From Parasponia andersonii (Eukaryota; Streptophyta; Magnoliopsida; Rosales; Cannabaceae), in contig JXTB01000016.1 of the NCBI GenBank assembly GCA_002914805.1, forward strand, positions 1,377,230 to 1,441,229: DNA of 64,000 nt, read 5' to 3'. Each line of letters opens with the position of its first letter. The stretch's first letter is position 1. Of this stretch, positions 23,900 through 37,260 are shown piece after piece. A program made the position numbers and the translations under genes. Under the pieces are notes generated by a model. That model did not search any database and was not told the origin of the DNA. It was given only the letters and a program-made list of their open reading frames with translations.

Positions 23900-26520
23900 A
23901 GCCTCTTCTCCGATGAAGCTATCATCACAATCCTTCAAACGTCATCTTAATCCCTCTGTCTTCGAAAAAAGGTTAGTATATATCCTCTCTCCCTCTTATT
24001 GTTTTTCGATTTTTTTTTAGAACTCCCATTTACAAATCTTATTTCTAAAAATAGGAACAAATCATAGAGCCTAAATGTCCTAAACATAAACCCATCCTAT
24101 ATTCCGATGGACTAAAAAATGGAAATTGTTCAGAATTTCTCCATTAATTTATAGAATAGACTCTCTTTAGATGATTGACAGACAGACGAACTTGTAGAAG
24201 ATTTTTAGGATCTAAAACCTTATTTTTTGAAAACCATAATCAGCCGAGTGACGAATTATCGAAGAACTACTCGAACAATTTTTATGAATCTGTAGATCGA
24301 TTAGAAAAAATCCGATGAGTAGCTTGTTGATGCAATCCTAGGATGACCCCCCAAAACTGTTCGCATATAGCGAAGATCCTTGATGCTCGCATAGGACTAA
24401 ACCCATCCATATTTCTTTTCAGATATATAATAGTAAGGATTTTAGGGAAGGGAATGCATTCGTAGGAGAATCTTCCAATACCAGCATTAGCTCTATAAAT
24501 CTCGAAGACTACCTTAAGCTAGAACCTGAAGTGGAAATAACCAAGGTCAGGCAAAGTAGTCCTCACATAGGCGACCTCCCTCAAGAACAATGGCCTCGGC
24601 ATATCAGAGATGCCTCTACATTCGCAACGGGGTACCAATATGTAGAAGGAGATTGGTCTTGTACTAATATAAAGACGAGCTGTTCAACAAACAAGCTCAG
24701 AAAGATCACCTACAACTACAAAATCGATGTCCCTCTTCACCTTTCCACAGAGTTCAATCGACCACACACACCTCCTCGCAGAATTGCCTCGTTCTCAGAA
24801 GCAGTTCTTAGATGCGGTGTCCACCTCCCACTTCATCCAGACATAAAATCAATCGTCGATTATTATAGAGTCGTCCCTTTTCAACTAACCCCAAATACAT
24901 ATAGATATATGGTAGGTATGTACATACTATATCATAAATTAGGTTTAGAAGCCCCCACTCCTGAAGAGTTCGCTTGGTTCTACCAAGTGAAATCAAACTC
25001 ATCAGATTTCGGCTTCTTCTATGTGAGCAAGTGGTCGAACCAAGCCATAAAAACTATCTACGGGGTCTGCAACAACTTGGAAAAATGGAAAAATCTATTT
25101 TTCCACTTTGACTACGCGGATAATGGCTTCTTTCAGAACTCTGGTAGGTAATTTTCAGCTTATTGCCTTCTCTACATAAATATATTATTCTGATTGCACT
25201 CATATGTCATCGCAGATAATAAGGAATGACCAGGACTCTCTAGAGAGCAACTCGCAAGGGTATATAAAATAAACAACTTTTCGATTGAAGAATTTGATTG
25301 GAAGAGGCTTAGGACGACCAAGAACTTAGTTGTTTACGGACTGCTTCCAAGGGGAGCCGCCTTTCCAGATTCTGCTAACCATCCAACCAAACCCTCGAGC
25401 TCGAAGAAGAAGCCGAGGAAACAGAAGGAAAAGGGTGCCTCATCTTCCAAACCCAAGAAATGAAAAGCACATGCCGCTCTTACAGTCTCGGAACCATCAT
25501 CTTCAGAAGTTGCATCGCTACCAATTTCTCAGCAGCAAGAAAGTAGTTATTTTTCTTTTCTTTTTGTCGCATTATACACTTTGCATGCTAACCAATCATA
25601 TTTTACAGAACTAGCAATTGGCAGCGGACTGCGAGCACTGCCTTCCACTCTGGGGTCAATGGAAAAGTCCAAGATACCAGAGAGCACACCTCCTTCGACG
25701 AAAGGAAAAGAGAAGGTTAACATTTCAAAGAAACGAAAAGTTGCCTTCGAGGATATCTCGGCAAGCTCGACTCCTCTTCAGCCTCAAACTGCGAGCCAAC
25801 CTGAGCCATCCAAGGAGACAACCACTTCTTCTGAGGGACCGAGCCAGGTCAATAAGGACGAGAAACTTTTCACACTCCTTCGCCAACTGCCAGAGAAGGC
25901 TGGTATGAGTGTGGCCTTCATCGACCGTTTTACTACTGAGGATGGCTGGTCGAGGATGAAGCATCGATCAGCCAAGGTTGCCTTTGGTTCTGCGATAAGG
26001 ATGTTAGCAAATGTAAGCACCTTCTATTTTCTCTCGTCAACGCACTTTTTCTGGTATTGATGTGTTATACTTTGAGACTACTACAGCTGCTGTCTTGATG
26101 CATGATCCGGTCCTCGAATGTATTGAAAAGGCCGAAAAAGTTAAAGAAATAACCCAAGCACTCGAGGACTCGGAGAAGGCTCGCGAATAAGAGAAAAAAA
26201 TCCCTCGAACTGGAGAATCAACAGCTACGCGAGGATCTGGCCAAGGAAAAGCTCGAAAAGGAGAAGCTCGAGGAGAAAATTAAAGAACTTGAGAAGACAA
26301 TCTTCGAGCATCCGGATATTCTAGAGAAGGCAACGATAGAAGCGACTCACAAGGCTATAAAAGAGTTCAAGGCCACCGAAGGCAAGGAGCTCGAAGAAAA
26401 AGCTAGTGATATCGCCTCGTCGACCATAATATATAATATCTTCTGCGAGCATCTAGATTTCGACTTTTTCATCCTTGGTGAAGATGTGATCGAGCTCGTC
26501 TAGAGTTGAAAGGAAGCTGA
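23900..26520 (+). other. antisense extra ORF region of the Tat-type element
   Basis: Lies between integrase and the 3' LTR on the strand opposite to gag-pol. The largest block (24531-25151, +) contains PDIKSIVDYYRVVPFQLTPN and ends near FFHFDYADNG, a pattern of the plant 'putative gypsy-type transposon' (Transposase_28/PF04195-like) proteins. Later blocks are Ser/Pro/Lys-rich (25400-25980) and finally a lysine/glutamate coiled coil (about 26130-26440). Antisense ORFs of this kind, interrupted by introns, are known in Tat-lineage elements. Function is unknown. The copy is broken. Confidence 0.65.
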
Positions 26521-27218
26521 AGTTGCCAAAACTGGAGACGGTGGAGCGAACACATCTGCATAGATTTTATATATTTTTATTTAAAGTTTCAAAACAATGT
26601 GGGCTTCATTCCTTAATTTTTTATAATACTTTGCTTACATACGGGTGCGAGCCTTTATCAATAAATGCTTTCTTATTAGACGTTTATTCCTACAAAACAA
26701 TTAAAATACTACATTGTAATATAAAGATACGTAATTTAACTAAGTAGTCAATTACTAGGTGACTGATAGGTACACTATTACGATTCGAATCCAACACACT
26801 TAAAACGGGTTTTAAGTGTTAGGATAAGTTAGTCGCTTAAAAAAATAACAAGTATGAGTGGTGCGAATTCAATACTATTTCAAAAGTTCCATAGCAAAAT
26901 GTAATATTGCAATATATCACATCGAATAATGAACGTTTTGCTTAGTTACTTTGTTGTTTGAGGAGGGAAATTGCGTAATACGATATGCTATGGCATGAAA
27001 CGAGGAGAAAATCCTAAGATTTTAAGAAATTTTAGAAATCTAAAATTCTGACCCCTCTAAATGGACGTTTTGCATAGTCCCTTAGGAAGCAAGAAGGAGA
27101 TAAGTAGGAGAACATTCTGATTCCACTGCCCCCCGAGTTTTATGGTATTCGAAGACTGCCATAAGACTGTAATAGGTGAACCAAATTGAATAATCAAAGA
27201 GAAGACATCCTTATTGAT

Positions 27219-27362
27219 GAATGCGATGAATGACGAATAATAAATAACGAATGACGAACAACGAATGACAAACAACGAATGACGAATACAAGTAGATATC
27301 TTTATTAATGAACGACGAATGATGAATACAAGATGTCCCACGAATGATGAACACAAGATGCC
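27219..27362. repeat. short tandem repeats with core ACGAATGACGAA inside the Tat-type element
   Basis: About seven imperfect copies of a 14-17-base unit (GAATGACGAATAA, GAATGACGAACAAC, GAATGATGAACACAAG) lie between integrase and the antisense ORF region. Such minisatellites are frequent in the long non-coding part of Tat elements. Confidence 0.7.
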
Positions 27363-30300
27363 CCCCATGTTGTTGAAAATACATGAAGATTTACTGATAA
27401 TAACGACGAAGTTATTCTGCATTCCAGGCATGCTCGATCTTTTGTCCACCAGTGCGAGCTAACTTATATGTTTCAGGTCGAATGACGGCATCAATAATAT
27501 ACGGTCCTTAGGGTCCAAATACACCAGCACCGTGCTCTTTATTATTAGGTAGAACTTGCCGAAGAACAAGATCACCGACTTCAAATCCTCTTCTTCTGAC
27601 TTTAGAGTTATAATATCAAGCAGTGCACTATTGATATGATGCGATTCGAACCTGAGACTGCTCGCGCCTTTCTTCTAAAAGATCGAGCTCAATCCTTATT
27701 AGTGTTTCGTTATGATCTTGCTCATAGGATGACCGTCGTAGAAAGCTCGCACCAATTTCTACCAGAACCATTGCTTCATATCCATAAGCTAAAGAGAATG
27801 GACTCTCCCCAGTAGTGGTTTGTTGAGTGGTGTGATAAGCCCATAATACTTCAGGGAGTACTTCTGGCCAAGCTCCTTTATGATCCTCCAGCTTTGTCTT
27901 CATATTCTATTTAAGTATTTTGTTTATAGCTTCGACCTGTCCATTAGCTTGTGGATGAACAACAGAGGAGAAATTCTTCTTGATGCCTAAGTTGTCGCAG
28001 AAGTTATGGAACTCATCGCAGTCAAATTTTTTCCCATTATCAGAAATTATAGTATGCGGTATACCATAACAGCAGATTATAGATTTGTAAACAAAATCTA
28101 TCATCTTCTTTACAGAAATGGTACTCAAGGCTCTAGCTTCTGTCCACTTGGTGAAATAATCGACTGTGACTACTGCATACTTTAATCTACCTTGTGCTAA
28201 TGGAAGCATTCTGATAAATCAATTCCCCATACTGCAAATAGCCATGGACTAGTCATTAGAGTTAGAGGGATATGTGGCATTCTAAGAACAGTTACAAATC
28301 ATTGACATTTGTCACACCTCCTAGCAAATTCCATTATATCGTTCTTCATAGTTGGCCAAAAATACCCTTGTCTTAGAACTTTGTTCGCAAGTGCCTGCCC
28401 CCTGGAATGGTTCTACATATTCCTTCGTGAATTTCCCTCATTATGTAGTGTGCTTTTTCTTCATCGACACATAATAACAACGGCGAACTAAGACTTCTTC
28501 GATAAAGCTTCTTGTCATAGATAACATAGCGAGCTGCCTTCATTCGAAGTCACTTTACATCGTCTTTGTTTTCAGGGAGATCGCCATTTTGTATATACTT
28601 CATTATAGGATCCATTCACGATGGTTTCTTGTCAACCGGCATGGTTATTTAGGGCTCTACTTCGATACTTGATTTTGTAAGAAATTCGACAGGGACCACT
28701 TTTAGTAATTTGGCATCTTTTGTTGTGGCGAACTTAGCTAGAGCATCTACCCGAGTATTTTTAATACAAGGAAGAAGTTGAATGTTATAGGCAGTAAATG
28801 TCGAGAAGAGTCTTTGTACCTCCTTTAAATAAGCCATTATTTTTTCTCCTCTTGCTTGATAATCGTCGATCACTTAACAAACGACCAGCTGGGAATCACT
28901 GTATATCTCAATCATTTCGACTTTCATTTCTTGTGCGAGCTTTAGCCCAGCTATCAGTGCTTCATATTCTGCCTCATTATTTGACACTGAAAATTTGAAG
29001 CGAAGTACACAATGAATATTGTGCCCTTCAGGACTGATTAGTACTAAGCCCGCACCGACTCCATTCTCGTTTGACGATCCATCAACGTAAAGTTTCCATA
29101 ATCTTGATAAATCTGTAGCAGGTTTTTCGATTACTTCTATGGGAAAATTGACATCATATGTGAATTCTGCAATGAAATCTGTGAGAGCTTGCCCTTTAAT
29201 CGCAGTGCGGGGTTGAAAATTAATGTCAAACTGACTCAACTCAACTGCCCACTTAAGTAGTCGTCCTAAAGCTTCGGGTTTTTGCAGAACCTGCTTTAAT
29301 AGAAAATTTGTGAAAACTTTGATGGAGTGTGCATGAAAATAAGGTCGAAGCTTCCTGGATGCGACGATGAGATTTAATGCCAACTTCTCCATCTCTGGAT
29401 ATCTTGTTTCAGCATCGAGTAATCTTTTACTTATGTAATATATCGGTTGCTTTATCTTTTCTTCTTCTCGAATTAACGCAGCACTTGTCGCATATTTGGA
29501 AACAACGAGGTATAAATATAATTCTTCCCCTAGATTTAGCTTCGACAAGAGTGGAAGAGAACCTAAGTGTGCTTTTAATTCTTGAAATACCTGCTCACAT
29601 TCTTCCGTCCACTCAAACCTCTTCAAACCCTTCAGTATTTCAAAGAATGGTTGACACTTATTCGTTGACCTGGATACAAATCGACTCAATACGACCACTC
29701 TTCCTGCAAGGCTCTGCACATTTTTGGATTTGCGGGGGGATTGCATATCGATTAGTGCTTGTATCTACTGAGGGTTAGCCTCGATTCCTCGCTAGTTGAC
29801 CATGAATCCCAGGAACTTTTCAGATCCTACCCCGAATGCGGACTTCTGGGGTTTAGCCTTATCTAATATTTTTGAAGAATTTTGAACATTTCATCAAGAT
29901 GCTTGATATGATCTTCAACTTTCTTCGACTTTACCAACATGTCATCGACATACACTTCCATTGTTTTGCCAATTTGTTTTGCAAACATCATATTGACAAG
30001 ACGCTGATAAGTTGTCCCTGCATTGATGAGTCCAAAGGGTATCTTCTTGTAACAGTAAATCCTCGGCCAGTTATGAACGAAGTATGCTCCTCATCTAGCT
30101 CGTACATGGGGATTTGATTATATCCAGAGTATGCGTTCATGAAGCTTAAGAGTTCATGCCCCGACATCGCATCTATAAGTTAGTCGATTCTCGGAAGAGG
30201 AAAACTATCATTCGGGTACGCTTTATTGAGGTCGGTGAAATCGATACAAGTTCTCCACTTCCTGTTGGGTTTCTTTACTAAAATTGGGTTTGCAAGCCAG

Positions 30301-33227
30301 TTTGGGTAGAAAGATTCCCTAATGAATCCAATTTCGAGCAGCTTCTCTACCTCTTCTTTCAATGCGACGTAGAGTTCTGGATTCATGGCTCTCTTTTTTT
30401 ACTGCACAGGCTTCTTCGTTGTATCTATATTGAGGCGACGACACATGATATTCGGATCAATTCCCACTATATCTGAATGTTGCCATGCAAAGATATTCAA
30501 GTTTGATTTCATAAAAGCAATCAATGAAGCTCGCACAGATTCTTGAAGTTTTGCTCCGATTTTTAGAACCTTCAAAGACCTATCAATCGGTAAATCTTCC
30601 AAGTCTTCTATAGGTCCAGTTTTGATCTCTTCATCGACTTCTCGAGGGTCGAGGTCTTCGATTGACGTTCCACCTGACACTTTGCTTGATGCTTCTCCTG
30701 ATACTTCCCTTTGTAGCTAGACTGTCATTGTGCTATGTGTTATATCTTTTGTTGCGAGCTTTATTGAATTATTATAACAAGTCCTCACGTCATATTGGTT
30801 ACCTCTCACTTCGCCTACTCCATGTTGAGTTGGGAACTTCATAGTGAGGTAGTAGATTGAAGTAACCGCTCGAAGTTCCCCTAGTATTGGTATTCCTAGT
30901 ACAGTATTAAATGCAGAGGGACAATCCACAACTAAGAATTGGGTCATTACCGTTGAAACCCTAGGGTAAGTTCCAACATTGACCATTAAGTCAATCATGC
31001 CCCTAGGCATTATGCTGTTACCAGTAAATCTGTAAAATGGAGTGACAGTGGGCTTTAAGTCGCTTTCACTCAACTCCATCTTCTTGAAGGCATCATAGTA
31101 CAAGAAGTCGACGGCGCTTCCATTATTGACCAATACTCACCATAGCTGCGTGCTTCCATAGTTGATCTTATGACCAATGCATCATTGTGTGGGTAATGGA
31201 CCTCCCTGGCAACCTGCTCCGTGAAGGTAACATTCATATCCGGTACCCGTTGAAGCTTTTGTGGTCGTTGCTCAAGATGCATGACATTAGTTAATGGTTG
31301 TTATCGTGCTTCTCATGCATACCTATCTTGTGCCCTCTTCGAATCTCCACCAATGTGCGGTCTTCCAAAAATAGTTCGCACCTCGGTTGAATTTTTAGAG
31401 GTCGCTGTCAGTTTTCTTCTTGCCTTTCATTATTCTGTTTAGTGTACTGCCGCAGTCACCCTTCTTTAATTAATCTTTTAATTCATCTTTCAGGGCAAAG
31501 TAGTTATTGGTATCGTGTCCAATGTCATTGTGATACCGGCAGAACTTGTTAGGGTCGCACCTCGCTCTATCTCTTTTCATCGATTCCGGTCGACGATACC
31601 GCTCCTGTTGGTTTGTGACCGCATAGATATGATCTATGGATGCTTTTAGTTCAGTATAGTTTTTGAACCTCATGGGAGCTCTTGGAATCTCCTATTTTTT
31701 CTGTTTGGGCTGCTTCTCAGTCAATTGTTCATCACTCCTTTTGTTTGACTTCTTGTCATTATTGTTGTTGTTTGTGGTTGCATCTTTTCCTCCTCCCTTT
31801 GCCGTCTTACAAAGATTCTCGCGTGAAGATTCTACCCTTAGATATAAACTAACTCTTCAATAGAAGTCTTCAAGGGTTCTGCATTCTCGCTCAAGTAACT
31901 CTTCCCAGAGTTTAGTCTCTGGACGTACCCCAGCCATCATTAGAGTTAAAACTCCTCCTTTAGGTTAGTTGTTGACCTTTGCCAACTCTGAGGTAAAACG
32001 ATTTAGGTAAGATCGTAGAGTTTCCTCTGGGCCTTGCCGAATAGCAGACAGACTGACAGTGGAACTATAAAATTCTTTGCGACCTGGAATTGCCTCAAGA
32101 ATGCAGTCTGAAACTGTTGCCAGGACGAGATTGAACCAGACTTGAGTCCTCGGAATCACTTCTTCGCTACTCCTGTGAGAGTTACAGCAAAGCATCTGCA
32201 ACGTGCGAGATCATCGACACGATGAAGTTTCATCAGGTCGCTGAAGTGATCCATATGATCTTGCGGATCAGTTTTCCCATCAAAAGTATTTATGGTGGGA
32301 AGTTTGAATCCAGCAGGTAAGGCAGTAGCTCGAACCTTCTCGCTGAATAGCGATTGACGATATCTATCAGCAAACTCATCATCCTAACCAGCAAGTGCAT
32401 CTAATGTGATCCTCAAATTATGAACATCGACGTTCAGAGGGAGAATATTCTCTCTTACTGGTGGTAGGAGTGGCTTTTGGTCGTTATCACGATATAAGGC
32501 GGGTTGGTCAAGCAGGGTCTGCTGTGACCTTTGTAAGGATTCCAATGAAATAGTGCGACGAGATTGACTTCGGTCGTTGTGATGCGATGTGGATCGCTCC
32601 TGACTACGTCGCTGCTCTAGATGTTGTCTCAGGTCTATAGGATTATGTCGAGATTCCCTACTAATCCTTTCAAAGACACTCCTCGATTGACATTTTTGCT
32701 CGTTGTTTAGACAATCACGATTGATGATCGCTCTCTGAGAAGGTTGTCCACGATCACGAACAGTGCTCGAACTTTTAGTACTAGATTCCAGAGGCAAGTT
32801 TGCGACCTTGCTTTTTCCCTTGGAGGTACGATCTCTATGACGCTCCTGCCAAGCTTTATACTGGTCGCGGTTCCCTGTCTCTAGGGTCTGAATTCCTCTG
32901 TTGAGCAGGACGTTCTCTGGGATATTCATGCTGTGGTGGAGTCACCATCTGTCCCTCAGCAAGTCATCGTAGAGAGTCATTAATCTGAGTAGTGATTTAC
33001 TGAAGGTTCACCAGTACCTCCTCCATGCAATCCTGTCTTTAGACAATATTTTCTGGCACGGTCATGGCAGGTTAATCCTGAGCAGGATCTACTTGTATAG
33101 CAGCAGTGCTTTGGGGATGATTTTGGCTGGTTCCGGTATTTCTGGTAAGTTTCTGGTGTTTGCCATTATTGGAAGAAGCAGAATTGACAATATTTTCTGC
33201 TGGAATAGCCCTCCTTCTAGCGCCAAT

Positions 33228-33883
33228 TGTTGATGAAAGTTTTGTCAATAATGAATTTAGGATTATAAGATGTGGCTTGTGTGTGAAAATGGTTAATCAA
33301 TCAAAGCAAATAAAGAGACAAGAATTTTATAGTGGTTCAGCTCTAAAAAAGATAAGCCTACGTCCACTATTTTTTGAAGAATTATAAGAGTTTTATTAAA
33401 TCTCAAGGTTGGAATTCCAATAGCTAAAAATACAGTGTGTCGTCCAGAAAAAAGAAAATAGTTCAAAAAGTTCCAAAGTCCAAAGAGATCCCTCACAGTA
33501 ACATTGAACTCCCCTTATAGGTGAGGGTAGCTCAATGTTTCCCAATTGTGAAAACAGGTAAGTGTATAATCAGAAAATACAATTTGAGTAACAATATAAC
33601 TGGGTAATAACTTAAATGAGACGACTGGTCGATCTTGAAAGAGAAATTTTTGTTTCCCTTTCTTCGTAGATTACCCGCTTGATGAAGCTTAGTCTAGTTT
33701 CCTTTTCATTCTGGTCGAACTTAACTCGTTCAAAGGAGGTCACACTTTATTCGGAGGGAGGTCATATTCGACTTACTCAGAAGAGATCGCACTTAACTTA
33801 CTCGTGCAACCTGACAAGTCCTCTTAGTCACTAACTTTCCATTTTTGGCATTAACCAATATCTAATTTTTAGACCGCATAATA
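33228..33883 (-). repeat. right (5') LTR of the Tat-type element
   Basis: 656 bp, TGTTGATGAAAG to CCGCATAATA on the plus strand, followed by the target duplication GATAG (33884-33888). In the element's own direction this is the promoter-bearing 5' LTR. The primer-binding site lies immediately to its left. Confidence 0.9.
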
Positions 33884-33888
33884 GATAG

Positions 33889-34755
33889 TACACTCCGAAA
33901 GATACTGAAGATCCAAACCCTTGTGAAACAGAGTAACAAGAGTTTTACCTTGATCAACTTAAAGTATAGCATTTACCCCAAAATAGTCTTATATATGTGA
34001 ATTAGGTAACATCTATGTAGAAATTCTTCTAAATCTAAAACTTATAATATTCATATCTAGAAGAAAGCTAAAAATAAAAAAACTAAAAAAATTATGATTA
34101 ATAATAACCAAAACGTACACGAAAATAGATTTGTTATGACAAAACTTATGTGAAAATAAACTCTATAGAAACAAAGACATTCATATGAATGACATAATTA
34201 AAGAAAAAGACGTGGTAAATAAATTAAAAATAATAATAATAAACCCAGCAAATTATGGAAATCAAAAGGTAAAATGTGGATTTGAGGAAGATGAAGTCTT
34301 TTTTAGAGAAAGACTAGGGTTTTCTGTAAGTGATAAAATAATCATTTGTACCGAAATTAATTGCAAGAGTTAAATAAGCCTTCCAAAAGGAGAAAATGAT
34401 AGGAACACATAGGACATAAAAAGATAAAAAGATGGCAATAATTGGGCAGGGATAAAGGAAAACGTACGCCTATAATGAGGAAGCTTATGAGAAGGGTTCA
34501 AGTTCAAATATTTCTTTTCTATTCTTTTCTTTTCTTTTTTTTTTTTTTCCTCTTTGGGCTTGGAAGGATAATACTTGTGTTATTTTTTCACCCCAAATGA
34601 GGATAATATTACCATTTCCTGAACATAAGAATATCACATTTGTCTCGTACCACCCCTAATCTCTTTAATCTTCCTTTTTTTTTTTTTAATAACCTAATCT
34701 CTTTAATCTTTATATGTTTGATCTGGGTAGCCTTTCAATCACCCAACAAAATAAC

Positions 34756-34798
<43 letters not shown>

Positions 34799-35673
34799 CT
34801 TCTTTTTTTCCCCTTCTAAGAACCAATCTTGATGCTTCTTGCTCTACCAAATATTTTCTTTCTTTCTTTTTTTTTTTTTTTTAATTTCTGAAAGACTTTT
34901 CTTTTATTTTTAGTTGTCAACAAATAGATCTTTGCATAATTTTGCATATCTTATATAGATAAGCTTGTACACATTATCTACAATACATGACATGCCAACT
35001 CAAAAGTATATAAAAGTAAGCTAAAAGAATATAGTGTAAATAAACCTCATGTTCTTTATTTTTTTTATTTTTGGATAAATGTGCCTTTGTAGTTGTAGGT
35101 GATCGTTAGTTCGCAATAGCATGATCGTGGCAATACGTGTAGGAAATTAATATAATTTTCCTATTCTACATTATGTTGGAATCAAATAATGAGTTTATCA
35201 TAAAAATACTTAACTTTTGGTTCTATTTCAGTTTTATTCTTGCAATTTTATCGTTAGTTTTGTCAAATCTAAACTATGAGAACTTGCATGGATGTGAGTT
35301 ATGTAACGAGGAAATTCCATAAAGGATAAAGAAATTTCATGATAAACATACGAGGGCACATGGTCTTGAACATGTTCAAATGACATCAAATTAATCGCTG
35401 TTTTGATTAATTCTCGTAGCTATTCATATTATTCCCATTTTCATTTTTTTAAATTAAAGGGACAAAGTTCATTGAGGAAAATGACACAATATGAAAATTG
35501 AAACGTTGATAGGAAGCATTACATGACTGAACTTTCTAAGAATTACTTTAACTAGAAATATTTTTATCTGCCCGATCTTTAATTATGACCCTAAAACCTA
35601 ATCAATAATTTTGAAAGTTTCATTTGAAAATAATAAATGTGTAACATTGTGTGACTTACGTGCAATATTCTAA
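33889..35673. other. AT-rich intergenic DNA
   Basis: No coding signal. Contains an (AT)n microsatellite of about 38 bases at 34759-34797 and T-rich tracts at 34500-34550 and 34860-34885. The 62-codon frame at 34185-34373 is low-complexity and not supported. Confidence 0.6.
34759..34797. repeat. (AT)n microsatellite
   Basis: An uninterrupted run of AT dinucleotides, about 18-19 units. Confidence 0.9.
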
Positions 35674-35895
35674 GATCATTTTTAATGGGCATGCTATATT
35701 TCATACTATAATACTAAATTTTATTATTAGCTAATACTAAATTTTGTTATTCAACGTGTACTAAATTTTAACACATGTAAGTTGCGATTTATGTTGTAAG
35801 TTGAATTGATCCATGTGACAACAAAAGTTATTACATCAACTGATGCATAATATTTAGTGCAAAAATTTAGTGTTAATTACATCAATATGATGTTC
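35674..35895. mobile_element. Harbinger/Tourist-like MITE, 222 bp
   Basis: Flanked by TAA on both sides (35671-35673 and 35896-35898). The ends are inverted: GATCATTTTTAATGG on the left and GAACATCATATTGATG read from the right, with ACTAAATTTT repeated inward in both orientations. Non-coding. A 3-bp TAA/TTA duplication is characteristic of PIF/Harbinger-type elements. Confidence 0.55.
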
Positions 35896-36348
35896 TAAGC
35901 AATTATTTAGTCAAACGTTACTCAACACCACAAAGTCCTAGTACACGTCTCATCATAATGATCAGCTAAGTATTTGGTGGAAAGGACAAACACCCAATGT
36001 TAGTCATCGATATATGAAAGAAATGAATTAAGAAATTGAAGGTTATGGCATCTTATGCTAACCTGGCAACCCTCGATTGGGTTTCCCAAAAGCGTTTTTT
36101 GGGAACAAGTGTGGATTGTCTTTAGAACTTTTCTCACAACTCTCTAGACACAATGACAAAACCTCAATATTTTATTTTTATTTTTATTTTTTAAGAACAA
36201 GAATCATGCCGAACAGTGACCAAATACAAGTATACGTGAAAACCCCATAAAGTAAAAGAAATCATAATAAAATAAACTAGATAAAAATGCTATCCAGTTG
36301 GGGTCTCTCTAATAGATCTTCTGTAACTCACACTAACGTTATATTTAA

Positions 36349-36964
36349 GATATTCTTTAGCATTATTCAAATAATGTGTAAAGTGGTATATCATATTTAA
36401 CATAATTTCTAGCATATATTATATACTGTGTTAAGTTTTACACAAAAAAGAGCATATGTTAAATTTTAATATGTGTGTAAATTTATGTTATTACTATTAT
36501 AGCATGTATTTAAATTTATAATATTATTATTAATAGATGTTTGATTTTACAATATTATTATTATTTTGAAATCTAAAATATGTATAGTTTTCACAATGTG
36601 ATTAAAGTTGATATTTTTTTTTTCTTTTGTATGAATTTTACAATTTTATCCACACTCAATTTCTATAAACTAAAGCTCTCTCATTCACTACTTTGTTACT
36701 CACATATTTTATAAAACAAAAAAATATTATTCACAAACTTTATGAGTATAATAGAATTTTTATGATTAATAACTAGATTACAAAACAATAAGATTTCATA
36801 GGAGGAAATATATATTTTTCTAAATAAAAATAAAACTTAAAAATAGAAAATAGTATTATTTTTAGCATATATGCATTAGAGTAAAATCTAAACATTGTGT
36901 ACTAAACTTTAACGTATCATGTTAGCACATGTTTTTTTTAGCATAAATCCATTTGGGGATGATC
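36349..36964. mobile_element. second Harbinger-like MITE candidate, 616 bp
   Basis: The right end read inward is GATCATCCCCAAATGGATTTATGCT, close to the left end of the neighbouring MITE. The left end is GATATTCTTTAGCATTATTC. The flanks are TAA (36346-36348) and TTA (36965-36967), so the duplication is imperfect. The interior is AT-rich and non-coding with several AGCATATATT-like words. Confidence 0.4.
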
Positions 36965-37062
36965 TTAATGTCATATGGACGAAATACACCACCAACTCAA
37001 ACATTCAGAATTTAAACACTAAACATCAAACACCATAATACTGAAGCTTCTCTGTTTGTTGG

Positions 37063-37071
<9 letters not shown>

Positions 37072-37094
<23 letters not shown>

Positions 37095-37260
37095 TTTTGA
37101 AGAAAAAAATTACAGGGGTAATGACCCTGGCCCATATTTGTGGGGCCGTTGATAACAACTCAATGTATCTGGGTTGGCGGTCCAACGCAGTAGAAACTAC
37201 TTGAATCCAAATCGAGTAGAGAGTCCTAACCATCCCACCTATAAACACATTGGTCAAAAC
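37072..37260 (-). mobile_element. short retroposon tail (SINE-like or LINE 3' end)
   Basis: On the minus strand, about 160 bases of mixed-composition sequence (GGGATGGTTAGG..., GGGCCAGGGTCATTACCCC) end in a 27-base poly(A), seen as T at 37072-37098. The GC content differs sharply from the flanks. GGATTCAAGTAG faintly resembles a pol III B box but no A box is convincing. It could equally be a truncated LINE 3' end. Confidence 0.35.

Larger units (their letters stand above)
22690..33883 (-). mobile_element. Ty3/gypsy LTR retrotransposon, Tat type, minus strand, broken
   Basis: The element is 11,194 bp long, bounded by GATAG duplications, with LTRs at 22690-23356 and 33228-33883. Reading leftward from the right LTR: a primer-binding site starting ATTGGCGCTAG (about 33227-33210), gag (about 32930-31450), protease (about 31140-30700), reverse transcriptase (about 30420-29860, with YVDD), RNase H plus the second, archaeal-type RNase H typical of the Tat lineage (about 29750-28650; LYVDGSSNENGVGAGLV), integrase (about 28210-27630; DYFTKW, SDNGKKF), then a long extra region with an antisense ORF (about 23900-26520, +) and a purine-rich tract beside the left LTR. 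It looks complete in layout but coding is broken about ten times. The LTRs differ at roughly one base in ten in stretches I compared, mostly transitions, suggesting a few million years at usual plant rates. Confidence 0.9.

Noticed and set aside
27219-27362. CRISPR-like array
   Set aside because: The units are short, directly adjacent and imperfect with no spacers; it is a minisatellite in a plant retrotransposon.
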